Source: Pannonibacter phragmitetus DSM 14782 (lineage in GTDB: Bacteria > Pseudomonadota > Alphaproteobacteria > Rhizobiales > Stappiaceae). From it: a stretch of DNA of 45,505 bases. Positions 1 to 13,092 of the stretch are shown piece by piece. The first letter of the stretch is position 1, and every line of letters starts with the position of its first letter. The notes under the pieces were generated by a model. The model made no database searches. It saw nothing but the letters and a program-made list of their open reading frames with translations, and was not told the DNA's origin. A program made the translations under genes and the position numbers. Where the stretch lies: NCBI RefSeq assembly GCF_000382365.1, contig NZ_KB908237.1, positions 1 through 45,505 on the forward strand, in the 5' to 3' direction.

Positions 1-242
1 TTCCCAAGGATGTCCGGCGGATCATTTATACGACGAATGCCATCGAGGCCTTGAATTCCAAGCTACGCCGCGCGGTACGGGCAAGGGGCCACTTCCCCTC
101 TGACGAGGCGGCCACCAAACTCCTGTATCTGGTCTTGAACAGATCGGAGAAAGAGTGGAAAATGCCAGCCAGAGAATGGGCGATGGCTAAATCCCAATTC
201 GCAGTTCTCTTCGCGGACCGTTTCCAAGCCGCGAGGGCGTAA
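1..242 (+). CDS. IS256-family (Mutator-type) transposase, C-terminal fragment
   Basis: This is the last ~80 codons of a transposase whose 5' part is cut off by the window edge; the frame begins at base 3. The stretch IIYTTNAIEALNSKLRR (from about base 21) is the conserved C-terminal signature of IS256-family DDE transposases, which includes the region of the last catalytic glutamate (TTNAIE). The ending LNRSEKEWKMPAREWAMAKSQF is also typical, with a tryptophan-rich tail. The fragment is in frame and ends at a normal TAA, so the element could be intact outside the window. It lies immediately upstream of a truncated glpP and is the apparent cause of that truncation. Confidence 0.88.
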   Translation, partial: PKDVRRIIYTTNAIEALNSKLRRAVRARGHFPSDEAATKLLYLVLNRSEKEWKMPAREWAMAKSQFAVLFADRFQAARA

Positions 243-290
243 ACAGAAATGTTCAACCGCACGCCCGTACACGAAATTCCTGACACTCCC
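1..290 (+). mobile_element. Right end of an IS256-family insertion sequence (left part outside window)
   Basis: The window opens inside an IS256-family element. Its transposase stops at 242, and about 48 bases later the element appears to end near position 290. The segment GAAATTCCTGACACTCCC (273-290) resembles the terminal inverted repeats of this family, and coding sequence of a glycerol transporter permease begins directly after it. The exact last base is uncertain by a few positions because the other end and the target duplication are outside the window. Confidence 0.75.
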
Positions 291-291
291 C

Positions 292-591
<300 letters not shown>

Positions 592-601
592 GGAGCCCCC
601 C

Positions 602-1501
<900 letters not shown>

Positions 1502-1503
1502 TC

Positions 1504-1788
1504 ATGATCGATCTCAGCTGGATGGCCTGGACCTGGCAGACGGCCGCGTTCTTCATCCTGATCGGGCTGATGCTCGCCGGCATGGGCATCTGGGAATATG
1601 TCTCGCCCGGCGGCAACCCGCGCTACGGCATCCTGCGCATGACGACGACGCGCGGAGACCGGCTGTTCATTTCGCTGCTTGGCAGCGCTTTCATCAACAT
1701 AGCCTGGCTTGGCTTCGGCGGCCCGGATCTGTGGTGGGCTCTCGCACTCTCGGCCGTCTACGCCATCGGCGTATTCCGCTTCGTTTAG
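1504..1788 (+). CDS. glpU: Small integral membrane protein of the glycerol transporter locus (DUF2160, GlpU-like)
   Basis: A 94-residue protein with three hydrophobic stretches (about residues 12-29, 52-68 and 72-93) separated by the polar segment EYVSPGGNPRYGILRMTTTR. It matches my knowledge of the DUF2160 family of small membrane proteins that sit between the permease and binding-protein genes of rhizobial glycerol transport operons (glpSTPQUV). It starts three bases after the glpQ stop and is surely co-transcribed. Its biochemical role is not established; an accessory role in the transporter is inferred from position only. Confidence 0.75.
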   Translation: MIDLSWMAWTWQTAAFFILIGLMLAGMGIWEYVSPGGNPRYGILRMTTTRGDRLFISLLGSAFINIAWLGFGGPDLWWALALSAVYAIGVFRFV

Positions 1789-1798
1789 CGAGTAGGGA

Positions 1799-1820
1799 CC
1801 CGGCGGAGCTCTCTGCCGGG
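1799..1820 (+). other. Intercistronic hairpin before glpV
   Basis: CCCGGC (1799-1804) and GCCGGG (1815-1820) form a six-pair stem with a ten-base loop between glpU and glpV. No T-run follows. Such structures often protect or tune mRNA of highly expressed binding-protein genes; that role is inferred here. Confidence 0.4.
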
Positions 1821-1854
1821 GGGAGTGATGGTGCATACGCTATGGGAGGAAAAC

Positions 1855-3579
<1,725 letters not shown>

Positions 3580-3607
3580 CCGGGAGCCTTCCGGTCTGAT
3601 GCCTCTG

Positions 3608-3638
3608 ACGGCCAGGATGCTTCCCGCATTCTGGCCGT
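3608..3638. terminator. Bidirectional terminator between glpV and the response regulator
   Basis: ACGGCCAGGATGC (3608-3620) pairs with GCATTCTGGCCGT (3626-3638) around a five-base loop, 13 pairs with one G-T wobble. It lies 28 bases after the glpV stop and just after the end of the convergent regulator gene, so it can serve both. Confidence 0.65.
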
Positions 3639-3640
3639 TC

Positions 3641-5002
3641 CTATTCCCGGACGGTTCTTAACTGTCCTCGTCCCGGCTGATGCCGTGGCGGCGCATTTTT
3701 TCCCATAAGGTGCTGCGGGAGATGCCAAGGCTGTTGGCGGCAGCGCTGGTGGAGCCGCCCGCCTGGGCGAGAGCCGCGATGATATGGGCCCTTTCGGCGG
3801 CATCGCGCACATCGGCAAGCGGTGTTCCCGGTCCGGCGGCGGCAATGACCGGGGGGGGCCGTCCGGCTGAGGCCTTCGGGGAAAATATCGGTTTCTGTCA
3901 GGGTGCTGCCGCTGCCAAGCGCGACGGCCCGTTCCACGCGGTTGATCAGTTCACGGAAGTTGCCCGGCCAGCCATGCAGCCGTGCGGCGTCTTTCGCGGT
4001 CTCGCTCAGCGGCGGCGCGCCAAGGCCCATGCGGGCGGCCGCTTCTGCCGCAAGCCGTTCCAGCAGGGCCGGGATCTCCTCCCGCCGTTCGCGCAAGGGC
4101 GGCAGCTTGCAGGTGATGACATTGATGCGGAACCACAGGTCTTCGCGGAAGGCGCCGCTCGTGGCCATGGCCTCCAGATCCTTGTTCGTGGCGCAGACCA
4201 CCCGCGCCTCGAAACGCCGGCTCTGGCTGGCGCCGAGGCGCCGGAATTCGCGCGTTTCCAGCACGCGCAGCAGCTTGACCTGCAAGGCAGGGGGCAGATC
4301 GCCGATTTCGTCGAGAAACAGCGTGCCGTCTTCTGCTTCCTCGAAGAAACCGCGATGGGCTGCGCCTGCACCGGTGAAAGCTCCGCGCTCATGGCCGAAG
4401 AGCAGGGAATCGGCGAGGTCCGCCGGCAGCGCCCCGCAGTTGACCGGCACGAAGGGCTTGCCCTTGCGTGGTCCTGCCTCATGCACATAGCGGGCTGCCA
4501 CTTCCTTGCCCGAGCCCGTTTCTCCCAGCAGCAGGACAGGCAGATCGATAGCTGCCGCCCGGCGCAGGGTGCTGCCGGTCTTTTCCATGGCCGGGCTGCC
4601 TGAAAAGGGATCTGCAGTGCTGCCTGCCAGACTGCGGCGGCGGCTGGCGATCGTCTGCAGCGTGTCGACAAGGGCATCGAGGTCGAAGGGCTTGCTGACG
4701 TAGTCAAGCGCCCCGTCGCGCACCAGCCGCACCGCCTGGTCGATGTCACCATAGGCGGTCATGAAGATCACCGGCACCATGCCGGACCGCGCGAAATGCT
4801 GCCGCATGACGCTTTCGCCATCGCCGTCCGGCAGGCGGATGTCGGAGAGGATGATGTCCGGTGCATCCCCGTCCAGCGCTGCGCGGGCCTCGCTGGCCGA
4901 GCGGGCCCAGCGGACCTTGAAGCCTTCCAGCTCCAGCCGCTGGCGCAGGGAGGCGCCGAGGGTCGCGTCGTCCTCGACCACGAGGATGCGGCTCGCCGTC
5001 AT
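3641..5002 (-). CDS. Sigma-54-dependent response regulator (NtrC/DctD type), C-terminal helix-turn-helix out of frame
   Basis: As written the frame gives 453 residues. The receiver domain spans about 1-118, with acidic pocket D11/D12, phosphorylated D54 and K104. The AAA+ domain follows, with Walker A GETGSGKE (160-167), the sigma-54 contact motif GAFTGA (207-212) and Walker B LFLDEIGD (228-235). After about residue 383 the protein turns into low-quality Arg/Pro-rich sequence. At a run of eight G (3851-3858), removing one base restores a proper Fis-type DNA-binding helix (SAAANSLGISRSTLWEKMRR) and a stop at 3658-3660. So DNA binding is lost unless the run is a sequencing error or slips. It overlaps the kinase gene by ATGA and follows the mrp operon. 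The target is inferred to be mrp. Confidence 0.85.
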   Translation of the reverse strand: MTASRILVVEDDATLGASLRQRLELEGFKVRWARSASEARAALDGDAPDIILSDIRLPDGDGESVMRQHFARSGMVPVIFMTAYGDIDQAVRLVRDGALDYVSKPFDLDALVDTLQTIASRRRSLAGSTADPFSGSPAMEKTGSTLRRAAAIDLPVLLLGETGSGKEVAARYVHEAGPRKGKPFVPVNCGALPADLADSLLFGHERGAFTGAGAAHRGFFEEAEDGTLFLDEIGDLPPALQVKLLRVLETREFRRLGASQSRRFEARVVCATNKDLEAMATSGAFREDLWFRINVITCKLPPLRERREEIPALLERLAAEAAARMGLGAPPLSETAKDAARLHGWPGNFRELINRVERAVALGSGSTLTETDIFPEGLSRTAPPGHCRRRTGNTACRCARCRRKGPYHRGSRPGGRLHQRCRQQPWHLPQHLMGKNAPPRHQPGRGQLRTVRE

Positions 5003-6447
5003 CTGGCCTTGCTCCCGATTTCCGGTTCGCTGGTGAGGGTCAGCTGCACCGTGGTGCCTGCGCCCTCCTTGCTGCGGATCGACAGGTCCGCGCCGATCCG
5101 CGCCACCAGATTGGACACCACCCAGATGCCGATGCTGCGTTCCACCGGCACATCATCGACCTGGCCGGAGATGATGGCCGCCACCAGTTCCGGCGGCATG
5201 CCGGGGCCTTCGTCGGTGACCTTCAGCACCACCTTGTGTGCGGCTTGATCCCGGCCAAGGCCAATGGTGACGATGCCGCCGGGCGGTGAGGCGCGCACCG
5301 CGTTGAGCATCAGATTGATGAGGATCTGGCGCAGGGCGTCCGCATCGGTCATCACCTGCGTGGCCTCATCAAGCTCCCAGGCCAGAACCACCCCGGCACG
5401 CCGGGCCTCGGGGGCGATCAGCAGCTCCAGATCCTGAATGTCGCGTGCCGTGAGAAGCTTGGCGCCCGAGCGCCTGCGATAGGTGGACAGGGTGACATCG
5501 ACGACGCGGCCAATGCTGTCGAGCCCGTTCTCCAGAAAGTCGAGGGTTTCCTTACGCACCTCTTCACGGTCGCCAAAGCGCCGGAGGGTGGAAATGCCGT
5601 TCTTCAACCCGGCGAGGGGGTTGCGCACCTCATGGGCGATGCTGGCGGCCATGCGTGCCAGCAGCCCGTCCCGCTCCTGCTGGGCCATCTGCTCCAGCAT
5701 GCTCACCCGCTGGGCTTCGGACTGCTCCCGCAGGGCGAGGGCGGCTTCCAGCTGGCGCAGCTCGTCGCCGCGCCGCCATCCGGCTGCCCCGGAAGCGTCG
5801 GCTTCCTGATCGGCAAGGCGGTCGATGAACCTGTCAAGCGGCATGAGAGCCCGGCGCGTCACCGCATAGGTGGCCAGTGCCGCAATGATGGCGACAAGGA
5901 TGTCGATCCCCAGAGCAACGCTTGCTGCCATGCTGGCCGCATCTTCAAGAGGCGTCGTGTCAAAGGTGGCGGCGAGATAAAGGCGCCGGTCCTCGAGAGG
6001 ATAGCTGCGGGCAATCAGCAGCACCGGCCGGTCTGGCACGCTGGTGAGGCTGACACCTTCCGGCCCGAGCGTTTGCGCCTCGCTGAGCGCCTGGTTCAGC
6101 AGGTCTTCGTCTGTTTCTGTCAGCACCGCCGTGCGGACGGTGCCGGTCCTGTCGGTCCACCGGGCCGCCATGCCCTGTTCAAGCAATGCCGTCCGGAAGG
6201 TAAGGGAGGCCGCCAGCTGGGCGCCGACTGTTTCCTCTGCGTCCTTGCCCTTGATTTCAGCGGCGATATGTCCGGCAACAGCATCCAGAAACACCAGGGC
6301 CTGATCCCTCAGGCCGGTTTCATTGCTGGAGCGCAGCACCATGACGCCAATCTGGGTCGTGCCCACCGCCACGACGAACATGGCGATGGCCACGAACAGG
6401 GGCAGGGCAACGGACAAAGGCAGCTTTGATCGCAAAGATGTCGTCAT
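4999..6447 (-). CDS. Membrane sensor histidine kinase paired with the sigma-54 regulator
   Basis: A 482-residue kinase. A first membrane segment lies at about residues 10-36, a periplasmic sensing region of about 130 residues follows, and a second membrane segment lies at about 172-197. The dimerisation domain carries the H-box SIAHEVRNPLAGL with the phosphorylated histidine near residue 272. The N-box (NLMLNAVRASPPGG) and G-box DEGPGMPP complete the ATPase. It resembles DctB/NtrB-like partners of sigma-54 activators. I prefer the ATG at 6447; a TTG at 6459 would add four residues. It starts 43 bases after mrpG and overlaps the regulator by four bases, so the pair may be transcribed with mrp. 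The signal sensed is unknown; ionic or pH stress is a guess from the neighbours. Confidence 0.87.
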   Translation of the reverse strand: MTTSLRSKLPLSVALPLFVAIAMFVVAVGTTQIGVMVLRSSNETGLRDQALVFLDAVAGHIAAEIKGKDAEETVGAQLAASLTFRTALLEQGMAARWTDRTGTVRTAVLTETDEDLLNQALSEAQTLGPEGVSLTSVPDRPVLLIARSYPLEDRRLYLAATFDTTPLEDAASMAASVALGIDILVAIIAALATYAVTRRALMPLDRFIDRLADQEADASGAAGWRRGDELRQLEAALALREQSEAQRVSMLEQMAQQERDGLLARMAASIAHEVRNPLAGLKNGISTLRRFGDREEVRKETLDFLENGLDSIGRVVDVTLSTYRRRSGAKLLTARDIQDLELLIAPEARRAGVVLAWELDEATQVMTDADALRQILINLMLNAVRASPPGGIVTIGLGRDQAAHKVVLKVTDEGPGMPPELVAAIISGQVDDVPVERSIGIWVVSNLVARIGADLSIRSKEGAGTTVQLTLTSEPEIGSKAR

Positions 6448-6490
6448 GTCCAATTGCAATAGCCCAACCGCAAGCCGGGGTGCCAGAGCT

Positions 6491-7765
6491 TTATGCCGTC
6501 TGGCCAGAATGCGGCTCCATGATCAGCACGTCGCTTTCCAGGCCCGGTGCGATGCGTTCGCGCCAGGGCGTGCCGTACCAGCTGGTGCGCAGGGGGCGGG
6601 GCGTGTGGCCGAGTATGACGGCGCGCACGCCTTCCGCCCCTGCCGGGATGGAACAGTCATCACCTTCTGCGGCCAATTGCATGTAGTCACAGCCAAAGCG
6701 GCGGGCAACGCCGGTAATATGCGACGGGCTGTCCGGCTGGTTGGTGACATGGACAAGCTTCGTCACGTCCCAAAGGCCGCTGAGCAGGGCCCATTCCGTC
6801 AGGGCGGGCAGATGGGCTTCGCCGCAGTCGCGCACCACGAGCGTGCGGGCGCTTTCCGGCAGGGACTTGCCAGATGTGAAGAGAACCGGGCCGCGGTGGC
6901 AGGACGGCAGGCGCAGCAGACCATCCGGCTCCCAGGTGGTCAGGTCGCGGCGGCCCTCTGTCTGATGATGGAACCAGCCCTTGCAGGGCAGCACCAGCAG
7001 CGTCCGGCCCGGTGCGTCTGCGCACATGAGAAGCTGCTCGGGATCACCTTCGTCATAGACCAGCACCGGCTCGGATGACGCCCGGGACGTGCAGGCCTTC
7101 AGCGCCCGCAATGCGCCGCTGGCCTTGTCGCGGATCATCCTGCGCATTTGCGCGTGATCACTGGCTGCCGTGATGGCATGGGTGTCGATCAGCACATAGG
7201 CGGTCAGTCCGGCGCCATTGCCTTTGGCGATGGCACAGGCCCGTTCCGCTGGTGGCTGCACTTCGCCGTCGATGACTGCAAAGCGCACTGCCTCCAGCAC
7301 GGGCAGCGGCTTCAATGCGCCTCGCGGTTCGGCAAGATGGCGGAAGGGCGCTGCTGCCCGGCGGCCGTCCGGCTCAAGCACTGCGTCCCCGGCCGGCCAG
7401 CCGGTGGGCCACTGGGTGCGCTCGTCCAGCGGCTGGGGCGCCCGGTGCAGCACGCCCTGCAGCGCATCCCCGCCGGCAAGCGCCAGCCGGGCGCCGGAGA
7501 CATAGGCGGCGCGGCCCAGAAGATGGCCAGCGACAGGCACGGTCAGCAGCAGGAACAGCAGGGTGAAAAGCCCCAGCACCACCGCATCCATCTCGCCGTG
7601 GGCGATAATGCTGCCGAGCAGCACGAGGCCCGCGCCCAGGGTTCCGGCCTTGGTGGCGGCATGCATGCGCTGGAACGGGTCCGGCAGCTTCATGACGCCC
7701 AGAGCGGCGATGCACAGAAAGGCGACACCTGCCAGTTTCAGCAGGACGGAAAGCAGCAAGAGCAT
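6491..7765 (-). CDS. mrpG: MrpG fused to a tandem universal-stress-protein-like C-terminal region
   Basis: Residues 1 to about 95 are a standard MrpG/MnhG subunit: three membrane helices with the signature VMKLPDPFQRMHAATKAGTL. A usual MrpG ends near 110-130 residues, but this frame continues to 424. The extra ~300 residues are soluble and look like two alpha/beta units. The second (about 305-420) starts RTLVVRDCGEAHLPALTEWA and ends VILGHTPRPLRTSWYGTPW then SDVLIMEP, which follows the beta-alpha pattern of universal stress proteins. The first unit (about 150-290) is more diverged. The usual USP glycine-rich nucleotide motif is altered, so ATP binding is doubtful. The ATG at 7765 overlaps the mrpF stop and has GGAGG upstream. 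The assignment of the tail is my pattern reading. Confidence 0.8.
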   Translation of the reverse strand: MLLLLSVLLKLAGVAFLCIAALGVMKLPDPFQRMHAATKAGTLGAGLVLLGSIIAHGEMDAVVLGLFTLLFLLLTVPVAGHLLGRAAYVSGARLALAGGDALQGVLHRAPQPLDERTQWPTGWPAGDAVLEPDGRRAAAPFRHLAEPRGALKPLPVLEAVRFAVIDGEVQPPAERACAIAKGNGAGLTAYVLIDTHAITAASDHAQMRRMIRDKASGALRALKACTSRASSEPVLVYDEGDPEQLLMCADAPGRTLLVLPCKGWFHHQTEGRRDLTTWEPDGLLRLPSCHRGPVLFTSGKSLPESARTLVVRDCGEAHLPALTEWALLSGLWDVTKLVHVTNQPDSPSHITGVARRFGCDYMQLAAEGDDCSIPAGAEGVRAVILGHTPRPLRTSWYGTPWRERIAPGLESDVLIMEPHSGQTA

Positions 7766-8055
7766 CACTTGTCCTCCTTCTTCTTTTCAAGCAGCGCCGA
7801 CAGCGAGCAGGTGGCGAGGAAGCCGACCAGGGCGATGCCGAAGGCGATATCCAGAAATTCCCGCCGCCCTGTGCCGATCATGGTCAGCGCGGCAATGGCG
7901 ACGGCGATGCCGGTCAGCATGTCCAGCGCGACGAAGCGGTCGGCATAGCCGGGGCCGGTGACCATGCGGATGGCGGCAAGCGTCAGGGGCACCATCAGGA
8001 TTGCGATCAGGATGGCGGCGAAGAGGGTCAGGTAGCTGTCCAGAAACTCGATCAT
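7765..8055 (-). CDS. mrpF: Mrp antiporter subunit F
   Basis: A 96-residue protein with three membrane helices (about 6-26, 36-56 and 62-84). AIRMVTGPGYADRFVALDML is the MrpF/PhaF signature. It is a small integral subunit of the multi-subunit Na+(K+)/H+ antiporter, needed for complex assembly. The start at 8055 overlaps the mrpE stop by ATGA. The longer frame upstream is antisense-like noise. Confidence 0.92.
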   Translation of the reverse strand: MIEFLDSYLTLFAAILIAILMVPLTLAAIRMVTGPGYADRFVALDMLTGIAVAIAALTMIGTGRREFLDIAFGIALVGFLATCSLSALLEKKKEDK

Positions 8056-8383
8056 CCTTCTATCTCCTTGATGCGCTTCTCGAATGTGTCCTTGATGTTG
8101 TCCGCGACCACAGCCGGATCGGCGGCATCCAGAACGTGAACGTAGAGGGTGCTGAGGTCCTCGCTGACATGCAGCGAGGTGGTTCCCGGCGTCAGGCTGA
8201 CGCAATTGGCCAGCATGGTGACACCGGCGCGGCTGCGCAGGTTGACCGGCACCGCCACAATGGCCGGGCGCAGTGCCGTGCGGTTGCCCAGAACCTGCCG
8301 GGCTACCGTGATGGACGAGGCCACCAGTTCTCTCAGAAACACGAGCCCGAGAATTGCAGACTGGCCGATGCGAATGGCGAGGG

Positions 8384-8387
<4 letters not shown>
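8052..8387 (-). CDS. mrpE: Mrp antiporter subunit E, short form lacking the N-terminal membrane region
   Basis: A 111-residue MrpE/MnhE. The conserved core is present: RPAIVAVPVNLRSRAGVTML, then the LTPGTTSLHVSEDLSTLYVH motif. Most family members have about 160 residues with two extra membrane helices at the start; here translation begins at the third. The ATG at 8387 overlaps the mrpD stop (ATGA) and has GGAG upstream, so the short form looks genuine and not a missed start. MrpE is required for assembly or activity in characterised systems; whether the short form suffices is not known from sequence. Confidence 0.88.
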
Positions 8388-9881
<1,494 letters not shown>

Positions 9882-9889
<8 letters not shown>

Positions 9890-10268
9890 TGCGGGTGGCC
9901 TCCTTGTCAAAGGGCGAGCCCAGCTCTTCGGCCGCGTTCTGCTCGTCGGTGAAGACGGAGCCGAGGGCCGAGTAAGCCTTGAGCACGAGAGCAGCGGCAA
10001 ATGACACCAGCGCAAAGCCGATGACGATGGCAGTCAGGATCAGAGCCTGGGGCAGCGGGTTGGCCGATTCTGCGCCCAGGGTTTCATCGCCCTTCGGGAT
10101 GATCGGCGGGGCGGTGAACTGAAGTCCTCCGGCGACGAAGATCAGCAGGTTCACCGCTGCCGACAGCAGCACGACGCCGAACAGGATGCGCATCACGTGC
10201 CGCGACAGCAGCAGATAGATGCCTGCGCCCATCTGGGCGGAAATGGCAAAGGCGTAGATGAGGCTCAC
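9882..10268 (-). CDS. mrpC: Mrp antiporter subunit C (NuoK-like)
   Basis: A 128-residue membrane protein with three helices (about 4-24, 28-48 and 72-95), homologous to NuoK. The segment [20 protein letters not shown] is the diagnostic MrpC/MnhC motif and includes the position equivalent to the NuoK proton-channel region. It starts with GTG at 10268, overlapping the mrpB stop as GTGA, with GGAG upstream. Confidence 0.92.
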
Positions 10269-10669
10269 TGTTCCACTCCCTCATAAAACCGGAAGACCAG
10301 CGACAGCACGCCGCCGATGACGACCATGAAGACGCCGATGTCGAAGATCGTGGCTGTGCCCACGTGTGTTGAGCCGAGGCTCGTCCACCAATGGGTCAGG
10401 AACGAACCATCCGAGAAAAGACCCGGCAGGCCGCTGACGAAGGACAGGAACAGGCCGCAGCCCATCAGCGTGACGGGGTGAACCATCAGTGCGCGGCGGG
10501 CCGTCTCCACGTTTCCGGCCAGCGCCAGCAGCGCAAAGCCAAGGGCGGCAAACAGCCCCCCGATGAAGCCGCCGCCGGGTTCGTTATGGCCGCGGAAGAG
10601 CATGTAGATGGACGCCGCGAGCATCAGCACGAAGACGAGACGGGACATGGTTGAGAAGATGATGGACAT
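10265..10669 (-). CDS. mrpB: Mrp antiporter subunit B
   Basis: A 134-residue membrane subunit with four hydrophobic helices. [13 protein letters not shown] (after the first helix) is the MrpB/MnhB signature. I chose the ATG at 10669 because AAGGAG lies eight bases before it; a GTG at 10678 overlaps the mrpA stop and would add three residues. It is a separate gene here, unlike loci where an MrpA-MrpB fusion is encoded, so this is a seven-gene (group 1) mrp operon. Confidence 0.9.
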   Translation of the reverse strand: MSIIFSTMSRLVFVLMLAASIYMLFRGHNEPGGGFIGGLFAALGFALLALAGNVETARRALMVHPVTLMGCGLFLSFVSGLPGLFSDGSFLTHWWTSLGSTHVGTATIFDIGVFMVVIGGVLSLVFRFYEGVEQ

Positions 10670-10674
10670 GACTG

Positions 10675-13002
10675 TCACTCCTTCGTGCTGGCAGGCTTGC
10701 GGGCACTGCGCAGCAGGCCCCAGGCGGCGATGGTTGCGAGGGCGACGACGGCGATCTCACCCAGCGTGTCGATGGCGCGGTAGTCAACGAGGATCACGTT
10801 GACGACGTTGCGGCCATAGGCTTCCAGGTAGCTGGTCTCGCCGAAATATTCGGACAGGCGCAGGTCAACCGGGGTGACGCCGATGGAGGCGAGCGCGACG
10901 AACATGATCACGGCAAAGCCGGTGGCGATCAGGCCATCGCGGCGCCGCTCGCTGACGGTGCGCGAGTGGCGGCGGCGCGAGGGCAGGCGCAGCAGCACCG
11001 CCGTCATCAGGATGACGATCAGCGTTTCCACGGCGGTTTGCGTCAGGGCGAGATCCGGCGCGCCGTTGAGCATGAAGACCACGGCAGAGCCGAAACCGGT
11101 GACGCCTGCTGCCACGAGCCCGGCGATCAGCGAGCGCACGAAGACCGTTGCGATGGCACCTGCCGCCGTCAGCAGCAGCACCAGCACCACGGAGATGCGG
11201 ATGCGGCCTTCACCCGCCAGGAAGTCCCAGGAGGGTGCCGAGAGGAAGGCGAAGGCAAGACCCGCGATCACCGTCAGCATCACGATGGTGGTGTAGCGGT
11301 GCTGGTCGCCGTTCTGCAGGGTGCGGGTCGACAGGCGCGCCGTACCCAGAATGCCGTTGAGCGCCTTGTGATAGAACCGGTCACCCAGCCAGGCATAGAA
11401 CCGGTCGTAGTGGCGCAGCGTGTTGTGGATGCGGGTCCACTGCAGCACGATCACGGCACCGATGGAGATGACGAGGGCCGACAGCATCAGCATGGGCGTC
11501 AGGCCGTGCCACAGCTTGAAGGACACATCCACCGGCTGGCCATAGAGGGCCGAGGCGGCAGGGGCGATGAGCCACTGGGCCACCGGACCTGGCACGAGGC
11601 CGATCAGGATGCCGCCGGCGGCCAGCAGCAGCGGACCCACGAGCAGGCCCGGCGTCTCGCCATGACGCACCTCGCTGACGCGCTCTGCCTTGAAGTAGAA
11701 CGGGCGGATCGACACCACACCGGCCACGCCCACCATCACCGCATTGACGAGAACGGCGGCTGCAACAGGCAGGAAGTTCCAGTCGCTGGCGAGCTGTGCC
11801 TCGAACAGGTACTCCTTGGAGATGAAGCCGACGAAGGGCGGCAGGCCGGCCATCGACAGGCTGGCCAGCACGGCAGCAACAGCGGTAACCGGCAGGAAGC
11901 GGGCGAGTCCGCCCAGCTTGCTGAGGCTTGCCTCGCCCGTGGCATGAATGGCGGTGCCTGCACAGAAGAACAGCGCCGCCTTGTAAAGGGCATGGGCGAG
12001 GATGAAACCGGCTGTGGCCACGGCTGCAACTTCACCGGTCAGGCCGATCAGCATCACCAGAATGCCGAGCGAGGCGACGGTGGACTGGGCCAGCACGGCC
12101 TTGAAACCTTCCGCCCGCAATGCCTGCAGGGCAGCAATGATCATGGTCAGCGAGCCGACGATGACAAGCGTGTGGCCGAAGGCGGGCATTTCGGCAAAGA
12201 CACCGTCGAACCGCGCCAGCAGGAACACGCCCAGCTTCACCATCGTGGCCGAATGCAGATAGGCGGAGGCCGGCGTCGGCGCGGCCATGGCATTCGGCAG
12301 CCAGAAGTGGAACGGGAACTGCGCGCTCTTGGTGAAGGCGCCGATCATGATCAGGACCGCGATCGTCCCGGCCCAGGGGCTGGCCACGAGTTCGCCGGAG
12401 CGGGCGAGCACCTCGGTGAAGGAGAAGGTCCCCATGGTCATGCCGATGACGAGAATGCCGGCAAACAGCACCAGGCCGCCGCCGCCGGTGACGACCAGAG
12501 ACTGCAGGGCCGACTTGCGGGCAGCTTCCTTGTGGCCGTCAAAGCCGATGAGCAGGAACGAGGCCAGGCTCGTCAGCTCCCAGAAGACGAACATGACGAT
12601 CAGGTTGTCGGAGAGCACCGTGCCCAGCATCGCCGCCATGAACAGCATGATGAGGCTGAGGAAACGGCCGGTCTCGGTGCGCGGCTTTTCCGCGAAATAG
12701 GCGCCGGCATAGATCACCACCAGCGTGCCGATGCCGCTGATCAGCAATCCGAAGAGCAGTGAAAAGCCGTCCAGGCGGAACGCGAGTTCCACACCCAGCG
12801 ACGGCACCCAGGCGAGTTGCGCGGTCAGGGCCTCGCCCGAGGCGACCTGTCCGGCCTGCATCAGCAGCGAAACAAAGATGCCCAGGGGGATGAGGCACAC
12901 CACCCAGCTGGTTGCGCGCCCCAGAAATGTCGAAGCTGGCCGCGCAATCGCTGCGCCGGCCAGTGCGGCAAGTATGCTCCATTCAAAGCTCACGGCTTGC
13001 AT
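10675..13002 (-). CDS. mrpA: Mrp antiporter subunit A (complex I NuoL-like)
   Basis: A 775-residue polytopic protein, the largest antiporter subunit. The first ~500 residues match NuoL/MrpA, with [20 protein letters not shown] and [16 protein letters not shown] around the ion channel. The C-terminal third holds the extra MrpA helices, including the DUF4040-like segment [20 protein letters not shown]. With MrpD it moves Na+ or K+ out in exchange for protons. I give the ATG at 13002; a GTG at 12993 is better spaced from GAGGG and is a real alternative, while a TTG at 13032 would lie inside the apparent sigma-54 promoter. First gene of mrpABCDEFG-kinase-regulator, all minus strand with overlaps or short gaps. 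Confidence 0.92.
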   Translation of the reverse strand: MQAVSFEWSILAALAGAAIARPASTFLGRATSWVVCLIPLGIFVSLLMQAGQVASGEALTAQLAWVPSLGVELAFRLDGFSLLFGLLISGIGTLVVIYAGAYFAEKPRTETGRFLSLIMLFMAAMLGTVLSDNLIVMFVFWELTSLASFLLIGFDGHKEAARKSALQSLVVTGGGGLVLFAGILVIGMTMGTFSFTEVLARSGELVASPWAGTIAVLIMIGAFTKSAQFPFHFWLPNAMAAPTPASAYLHSATMVKLGVFLLARFDGVFAEMPAFGHTLVIVGSLTMIIAALQALRAEGFKAVLAQSTVASLGILVMLIGLTGEVAAVATAGFILAHALYKAALFFCAGTAIHATGEASLSKLGGLARFLPVTAVAAVLASLSMAGLPPFVGFISKEYLFEAQLASDWNFLPVAAAVLVNAVMVGVAGVVSIRPFYFKAERVSEVRHGETPGLLVGPLLLAAGGILIGLVPGPVAQWLIAPAASALYGQPVDVSFKLWHGLTPMLMLSALVISIGAVIVLQWTRIHNTLRHYDRFYAWLGDRFYHKALNGILGTARLSTRTLQNGDQHRYTTIVMLTVIAGLAFAFLSAPSWDFLAGEGRIRISVVLVLLLTAAGAIATVFVRSLIAGLVAAGVTGFGSAVVFMLNGAPDLALTQTAVETLIVILMTAVLLRLPSRRRHSRTVSERRRDGLIATGFAVIMFVALASIGVTPVDLRLSEYFGETSYLEAYGRNVVNVILVDYRAIDTLGEIAVVALATIAAWGLLRSARKPASTKE

Positions 13003-13027
13003 CCCTCTTGCTGTTTGCCCCTGTATT

Positions 13028-13043
13028 GGCAAGAGCTGTGCCA
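13028..13043 (-). promoter_or_regulatory. Sigma-54 (-24/-12) promoter for mrpA
   Basis: On the minus strand the sequence TGGCACAGCTCTTGCC carries both invariant doublets of a sigma-54 promoter (TGGCAC, five bases, TTGC). Transcription would start near 13016-13017, leaving a leader of about 15 bases before the mrpA start. The neighbouring sigma-54 activator gene and the inverted repeat 50-100 bases upstream support it. Confidence 0.65.
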
Positions 13044-13092
13044 GCGGAATTTTTCTTTTTATTTCAATGGATTTTCCTGCTGTAGAGTTCCT

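Noticed and set aside
10966-12762. 598-codon plus-strand open frame opposite mrpA
   Set aside because: Gln/His/Arg-rich translation without any domain; mrpA is well supported on the other strand.
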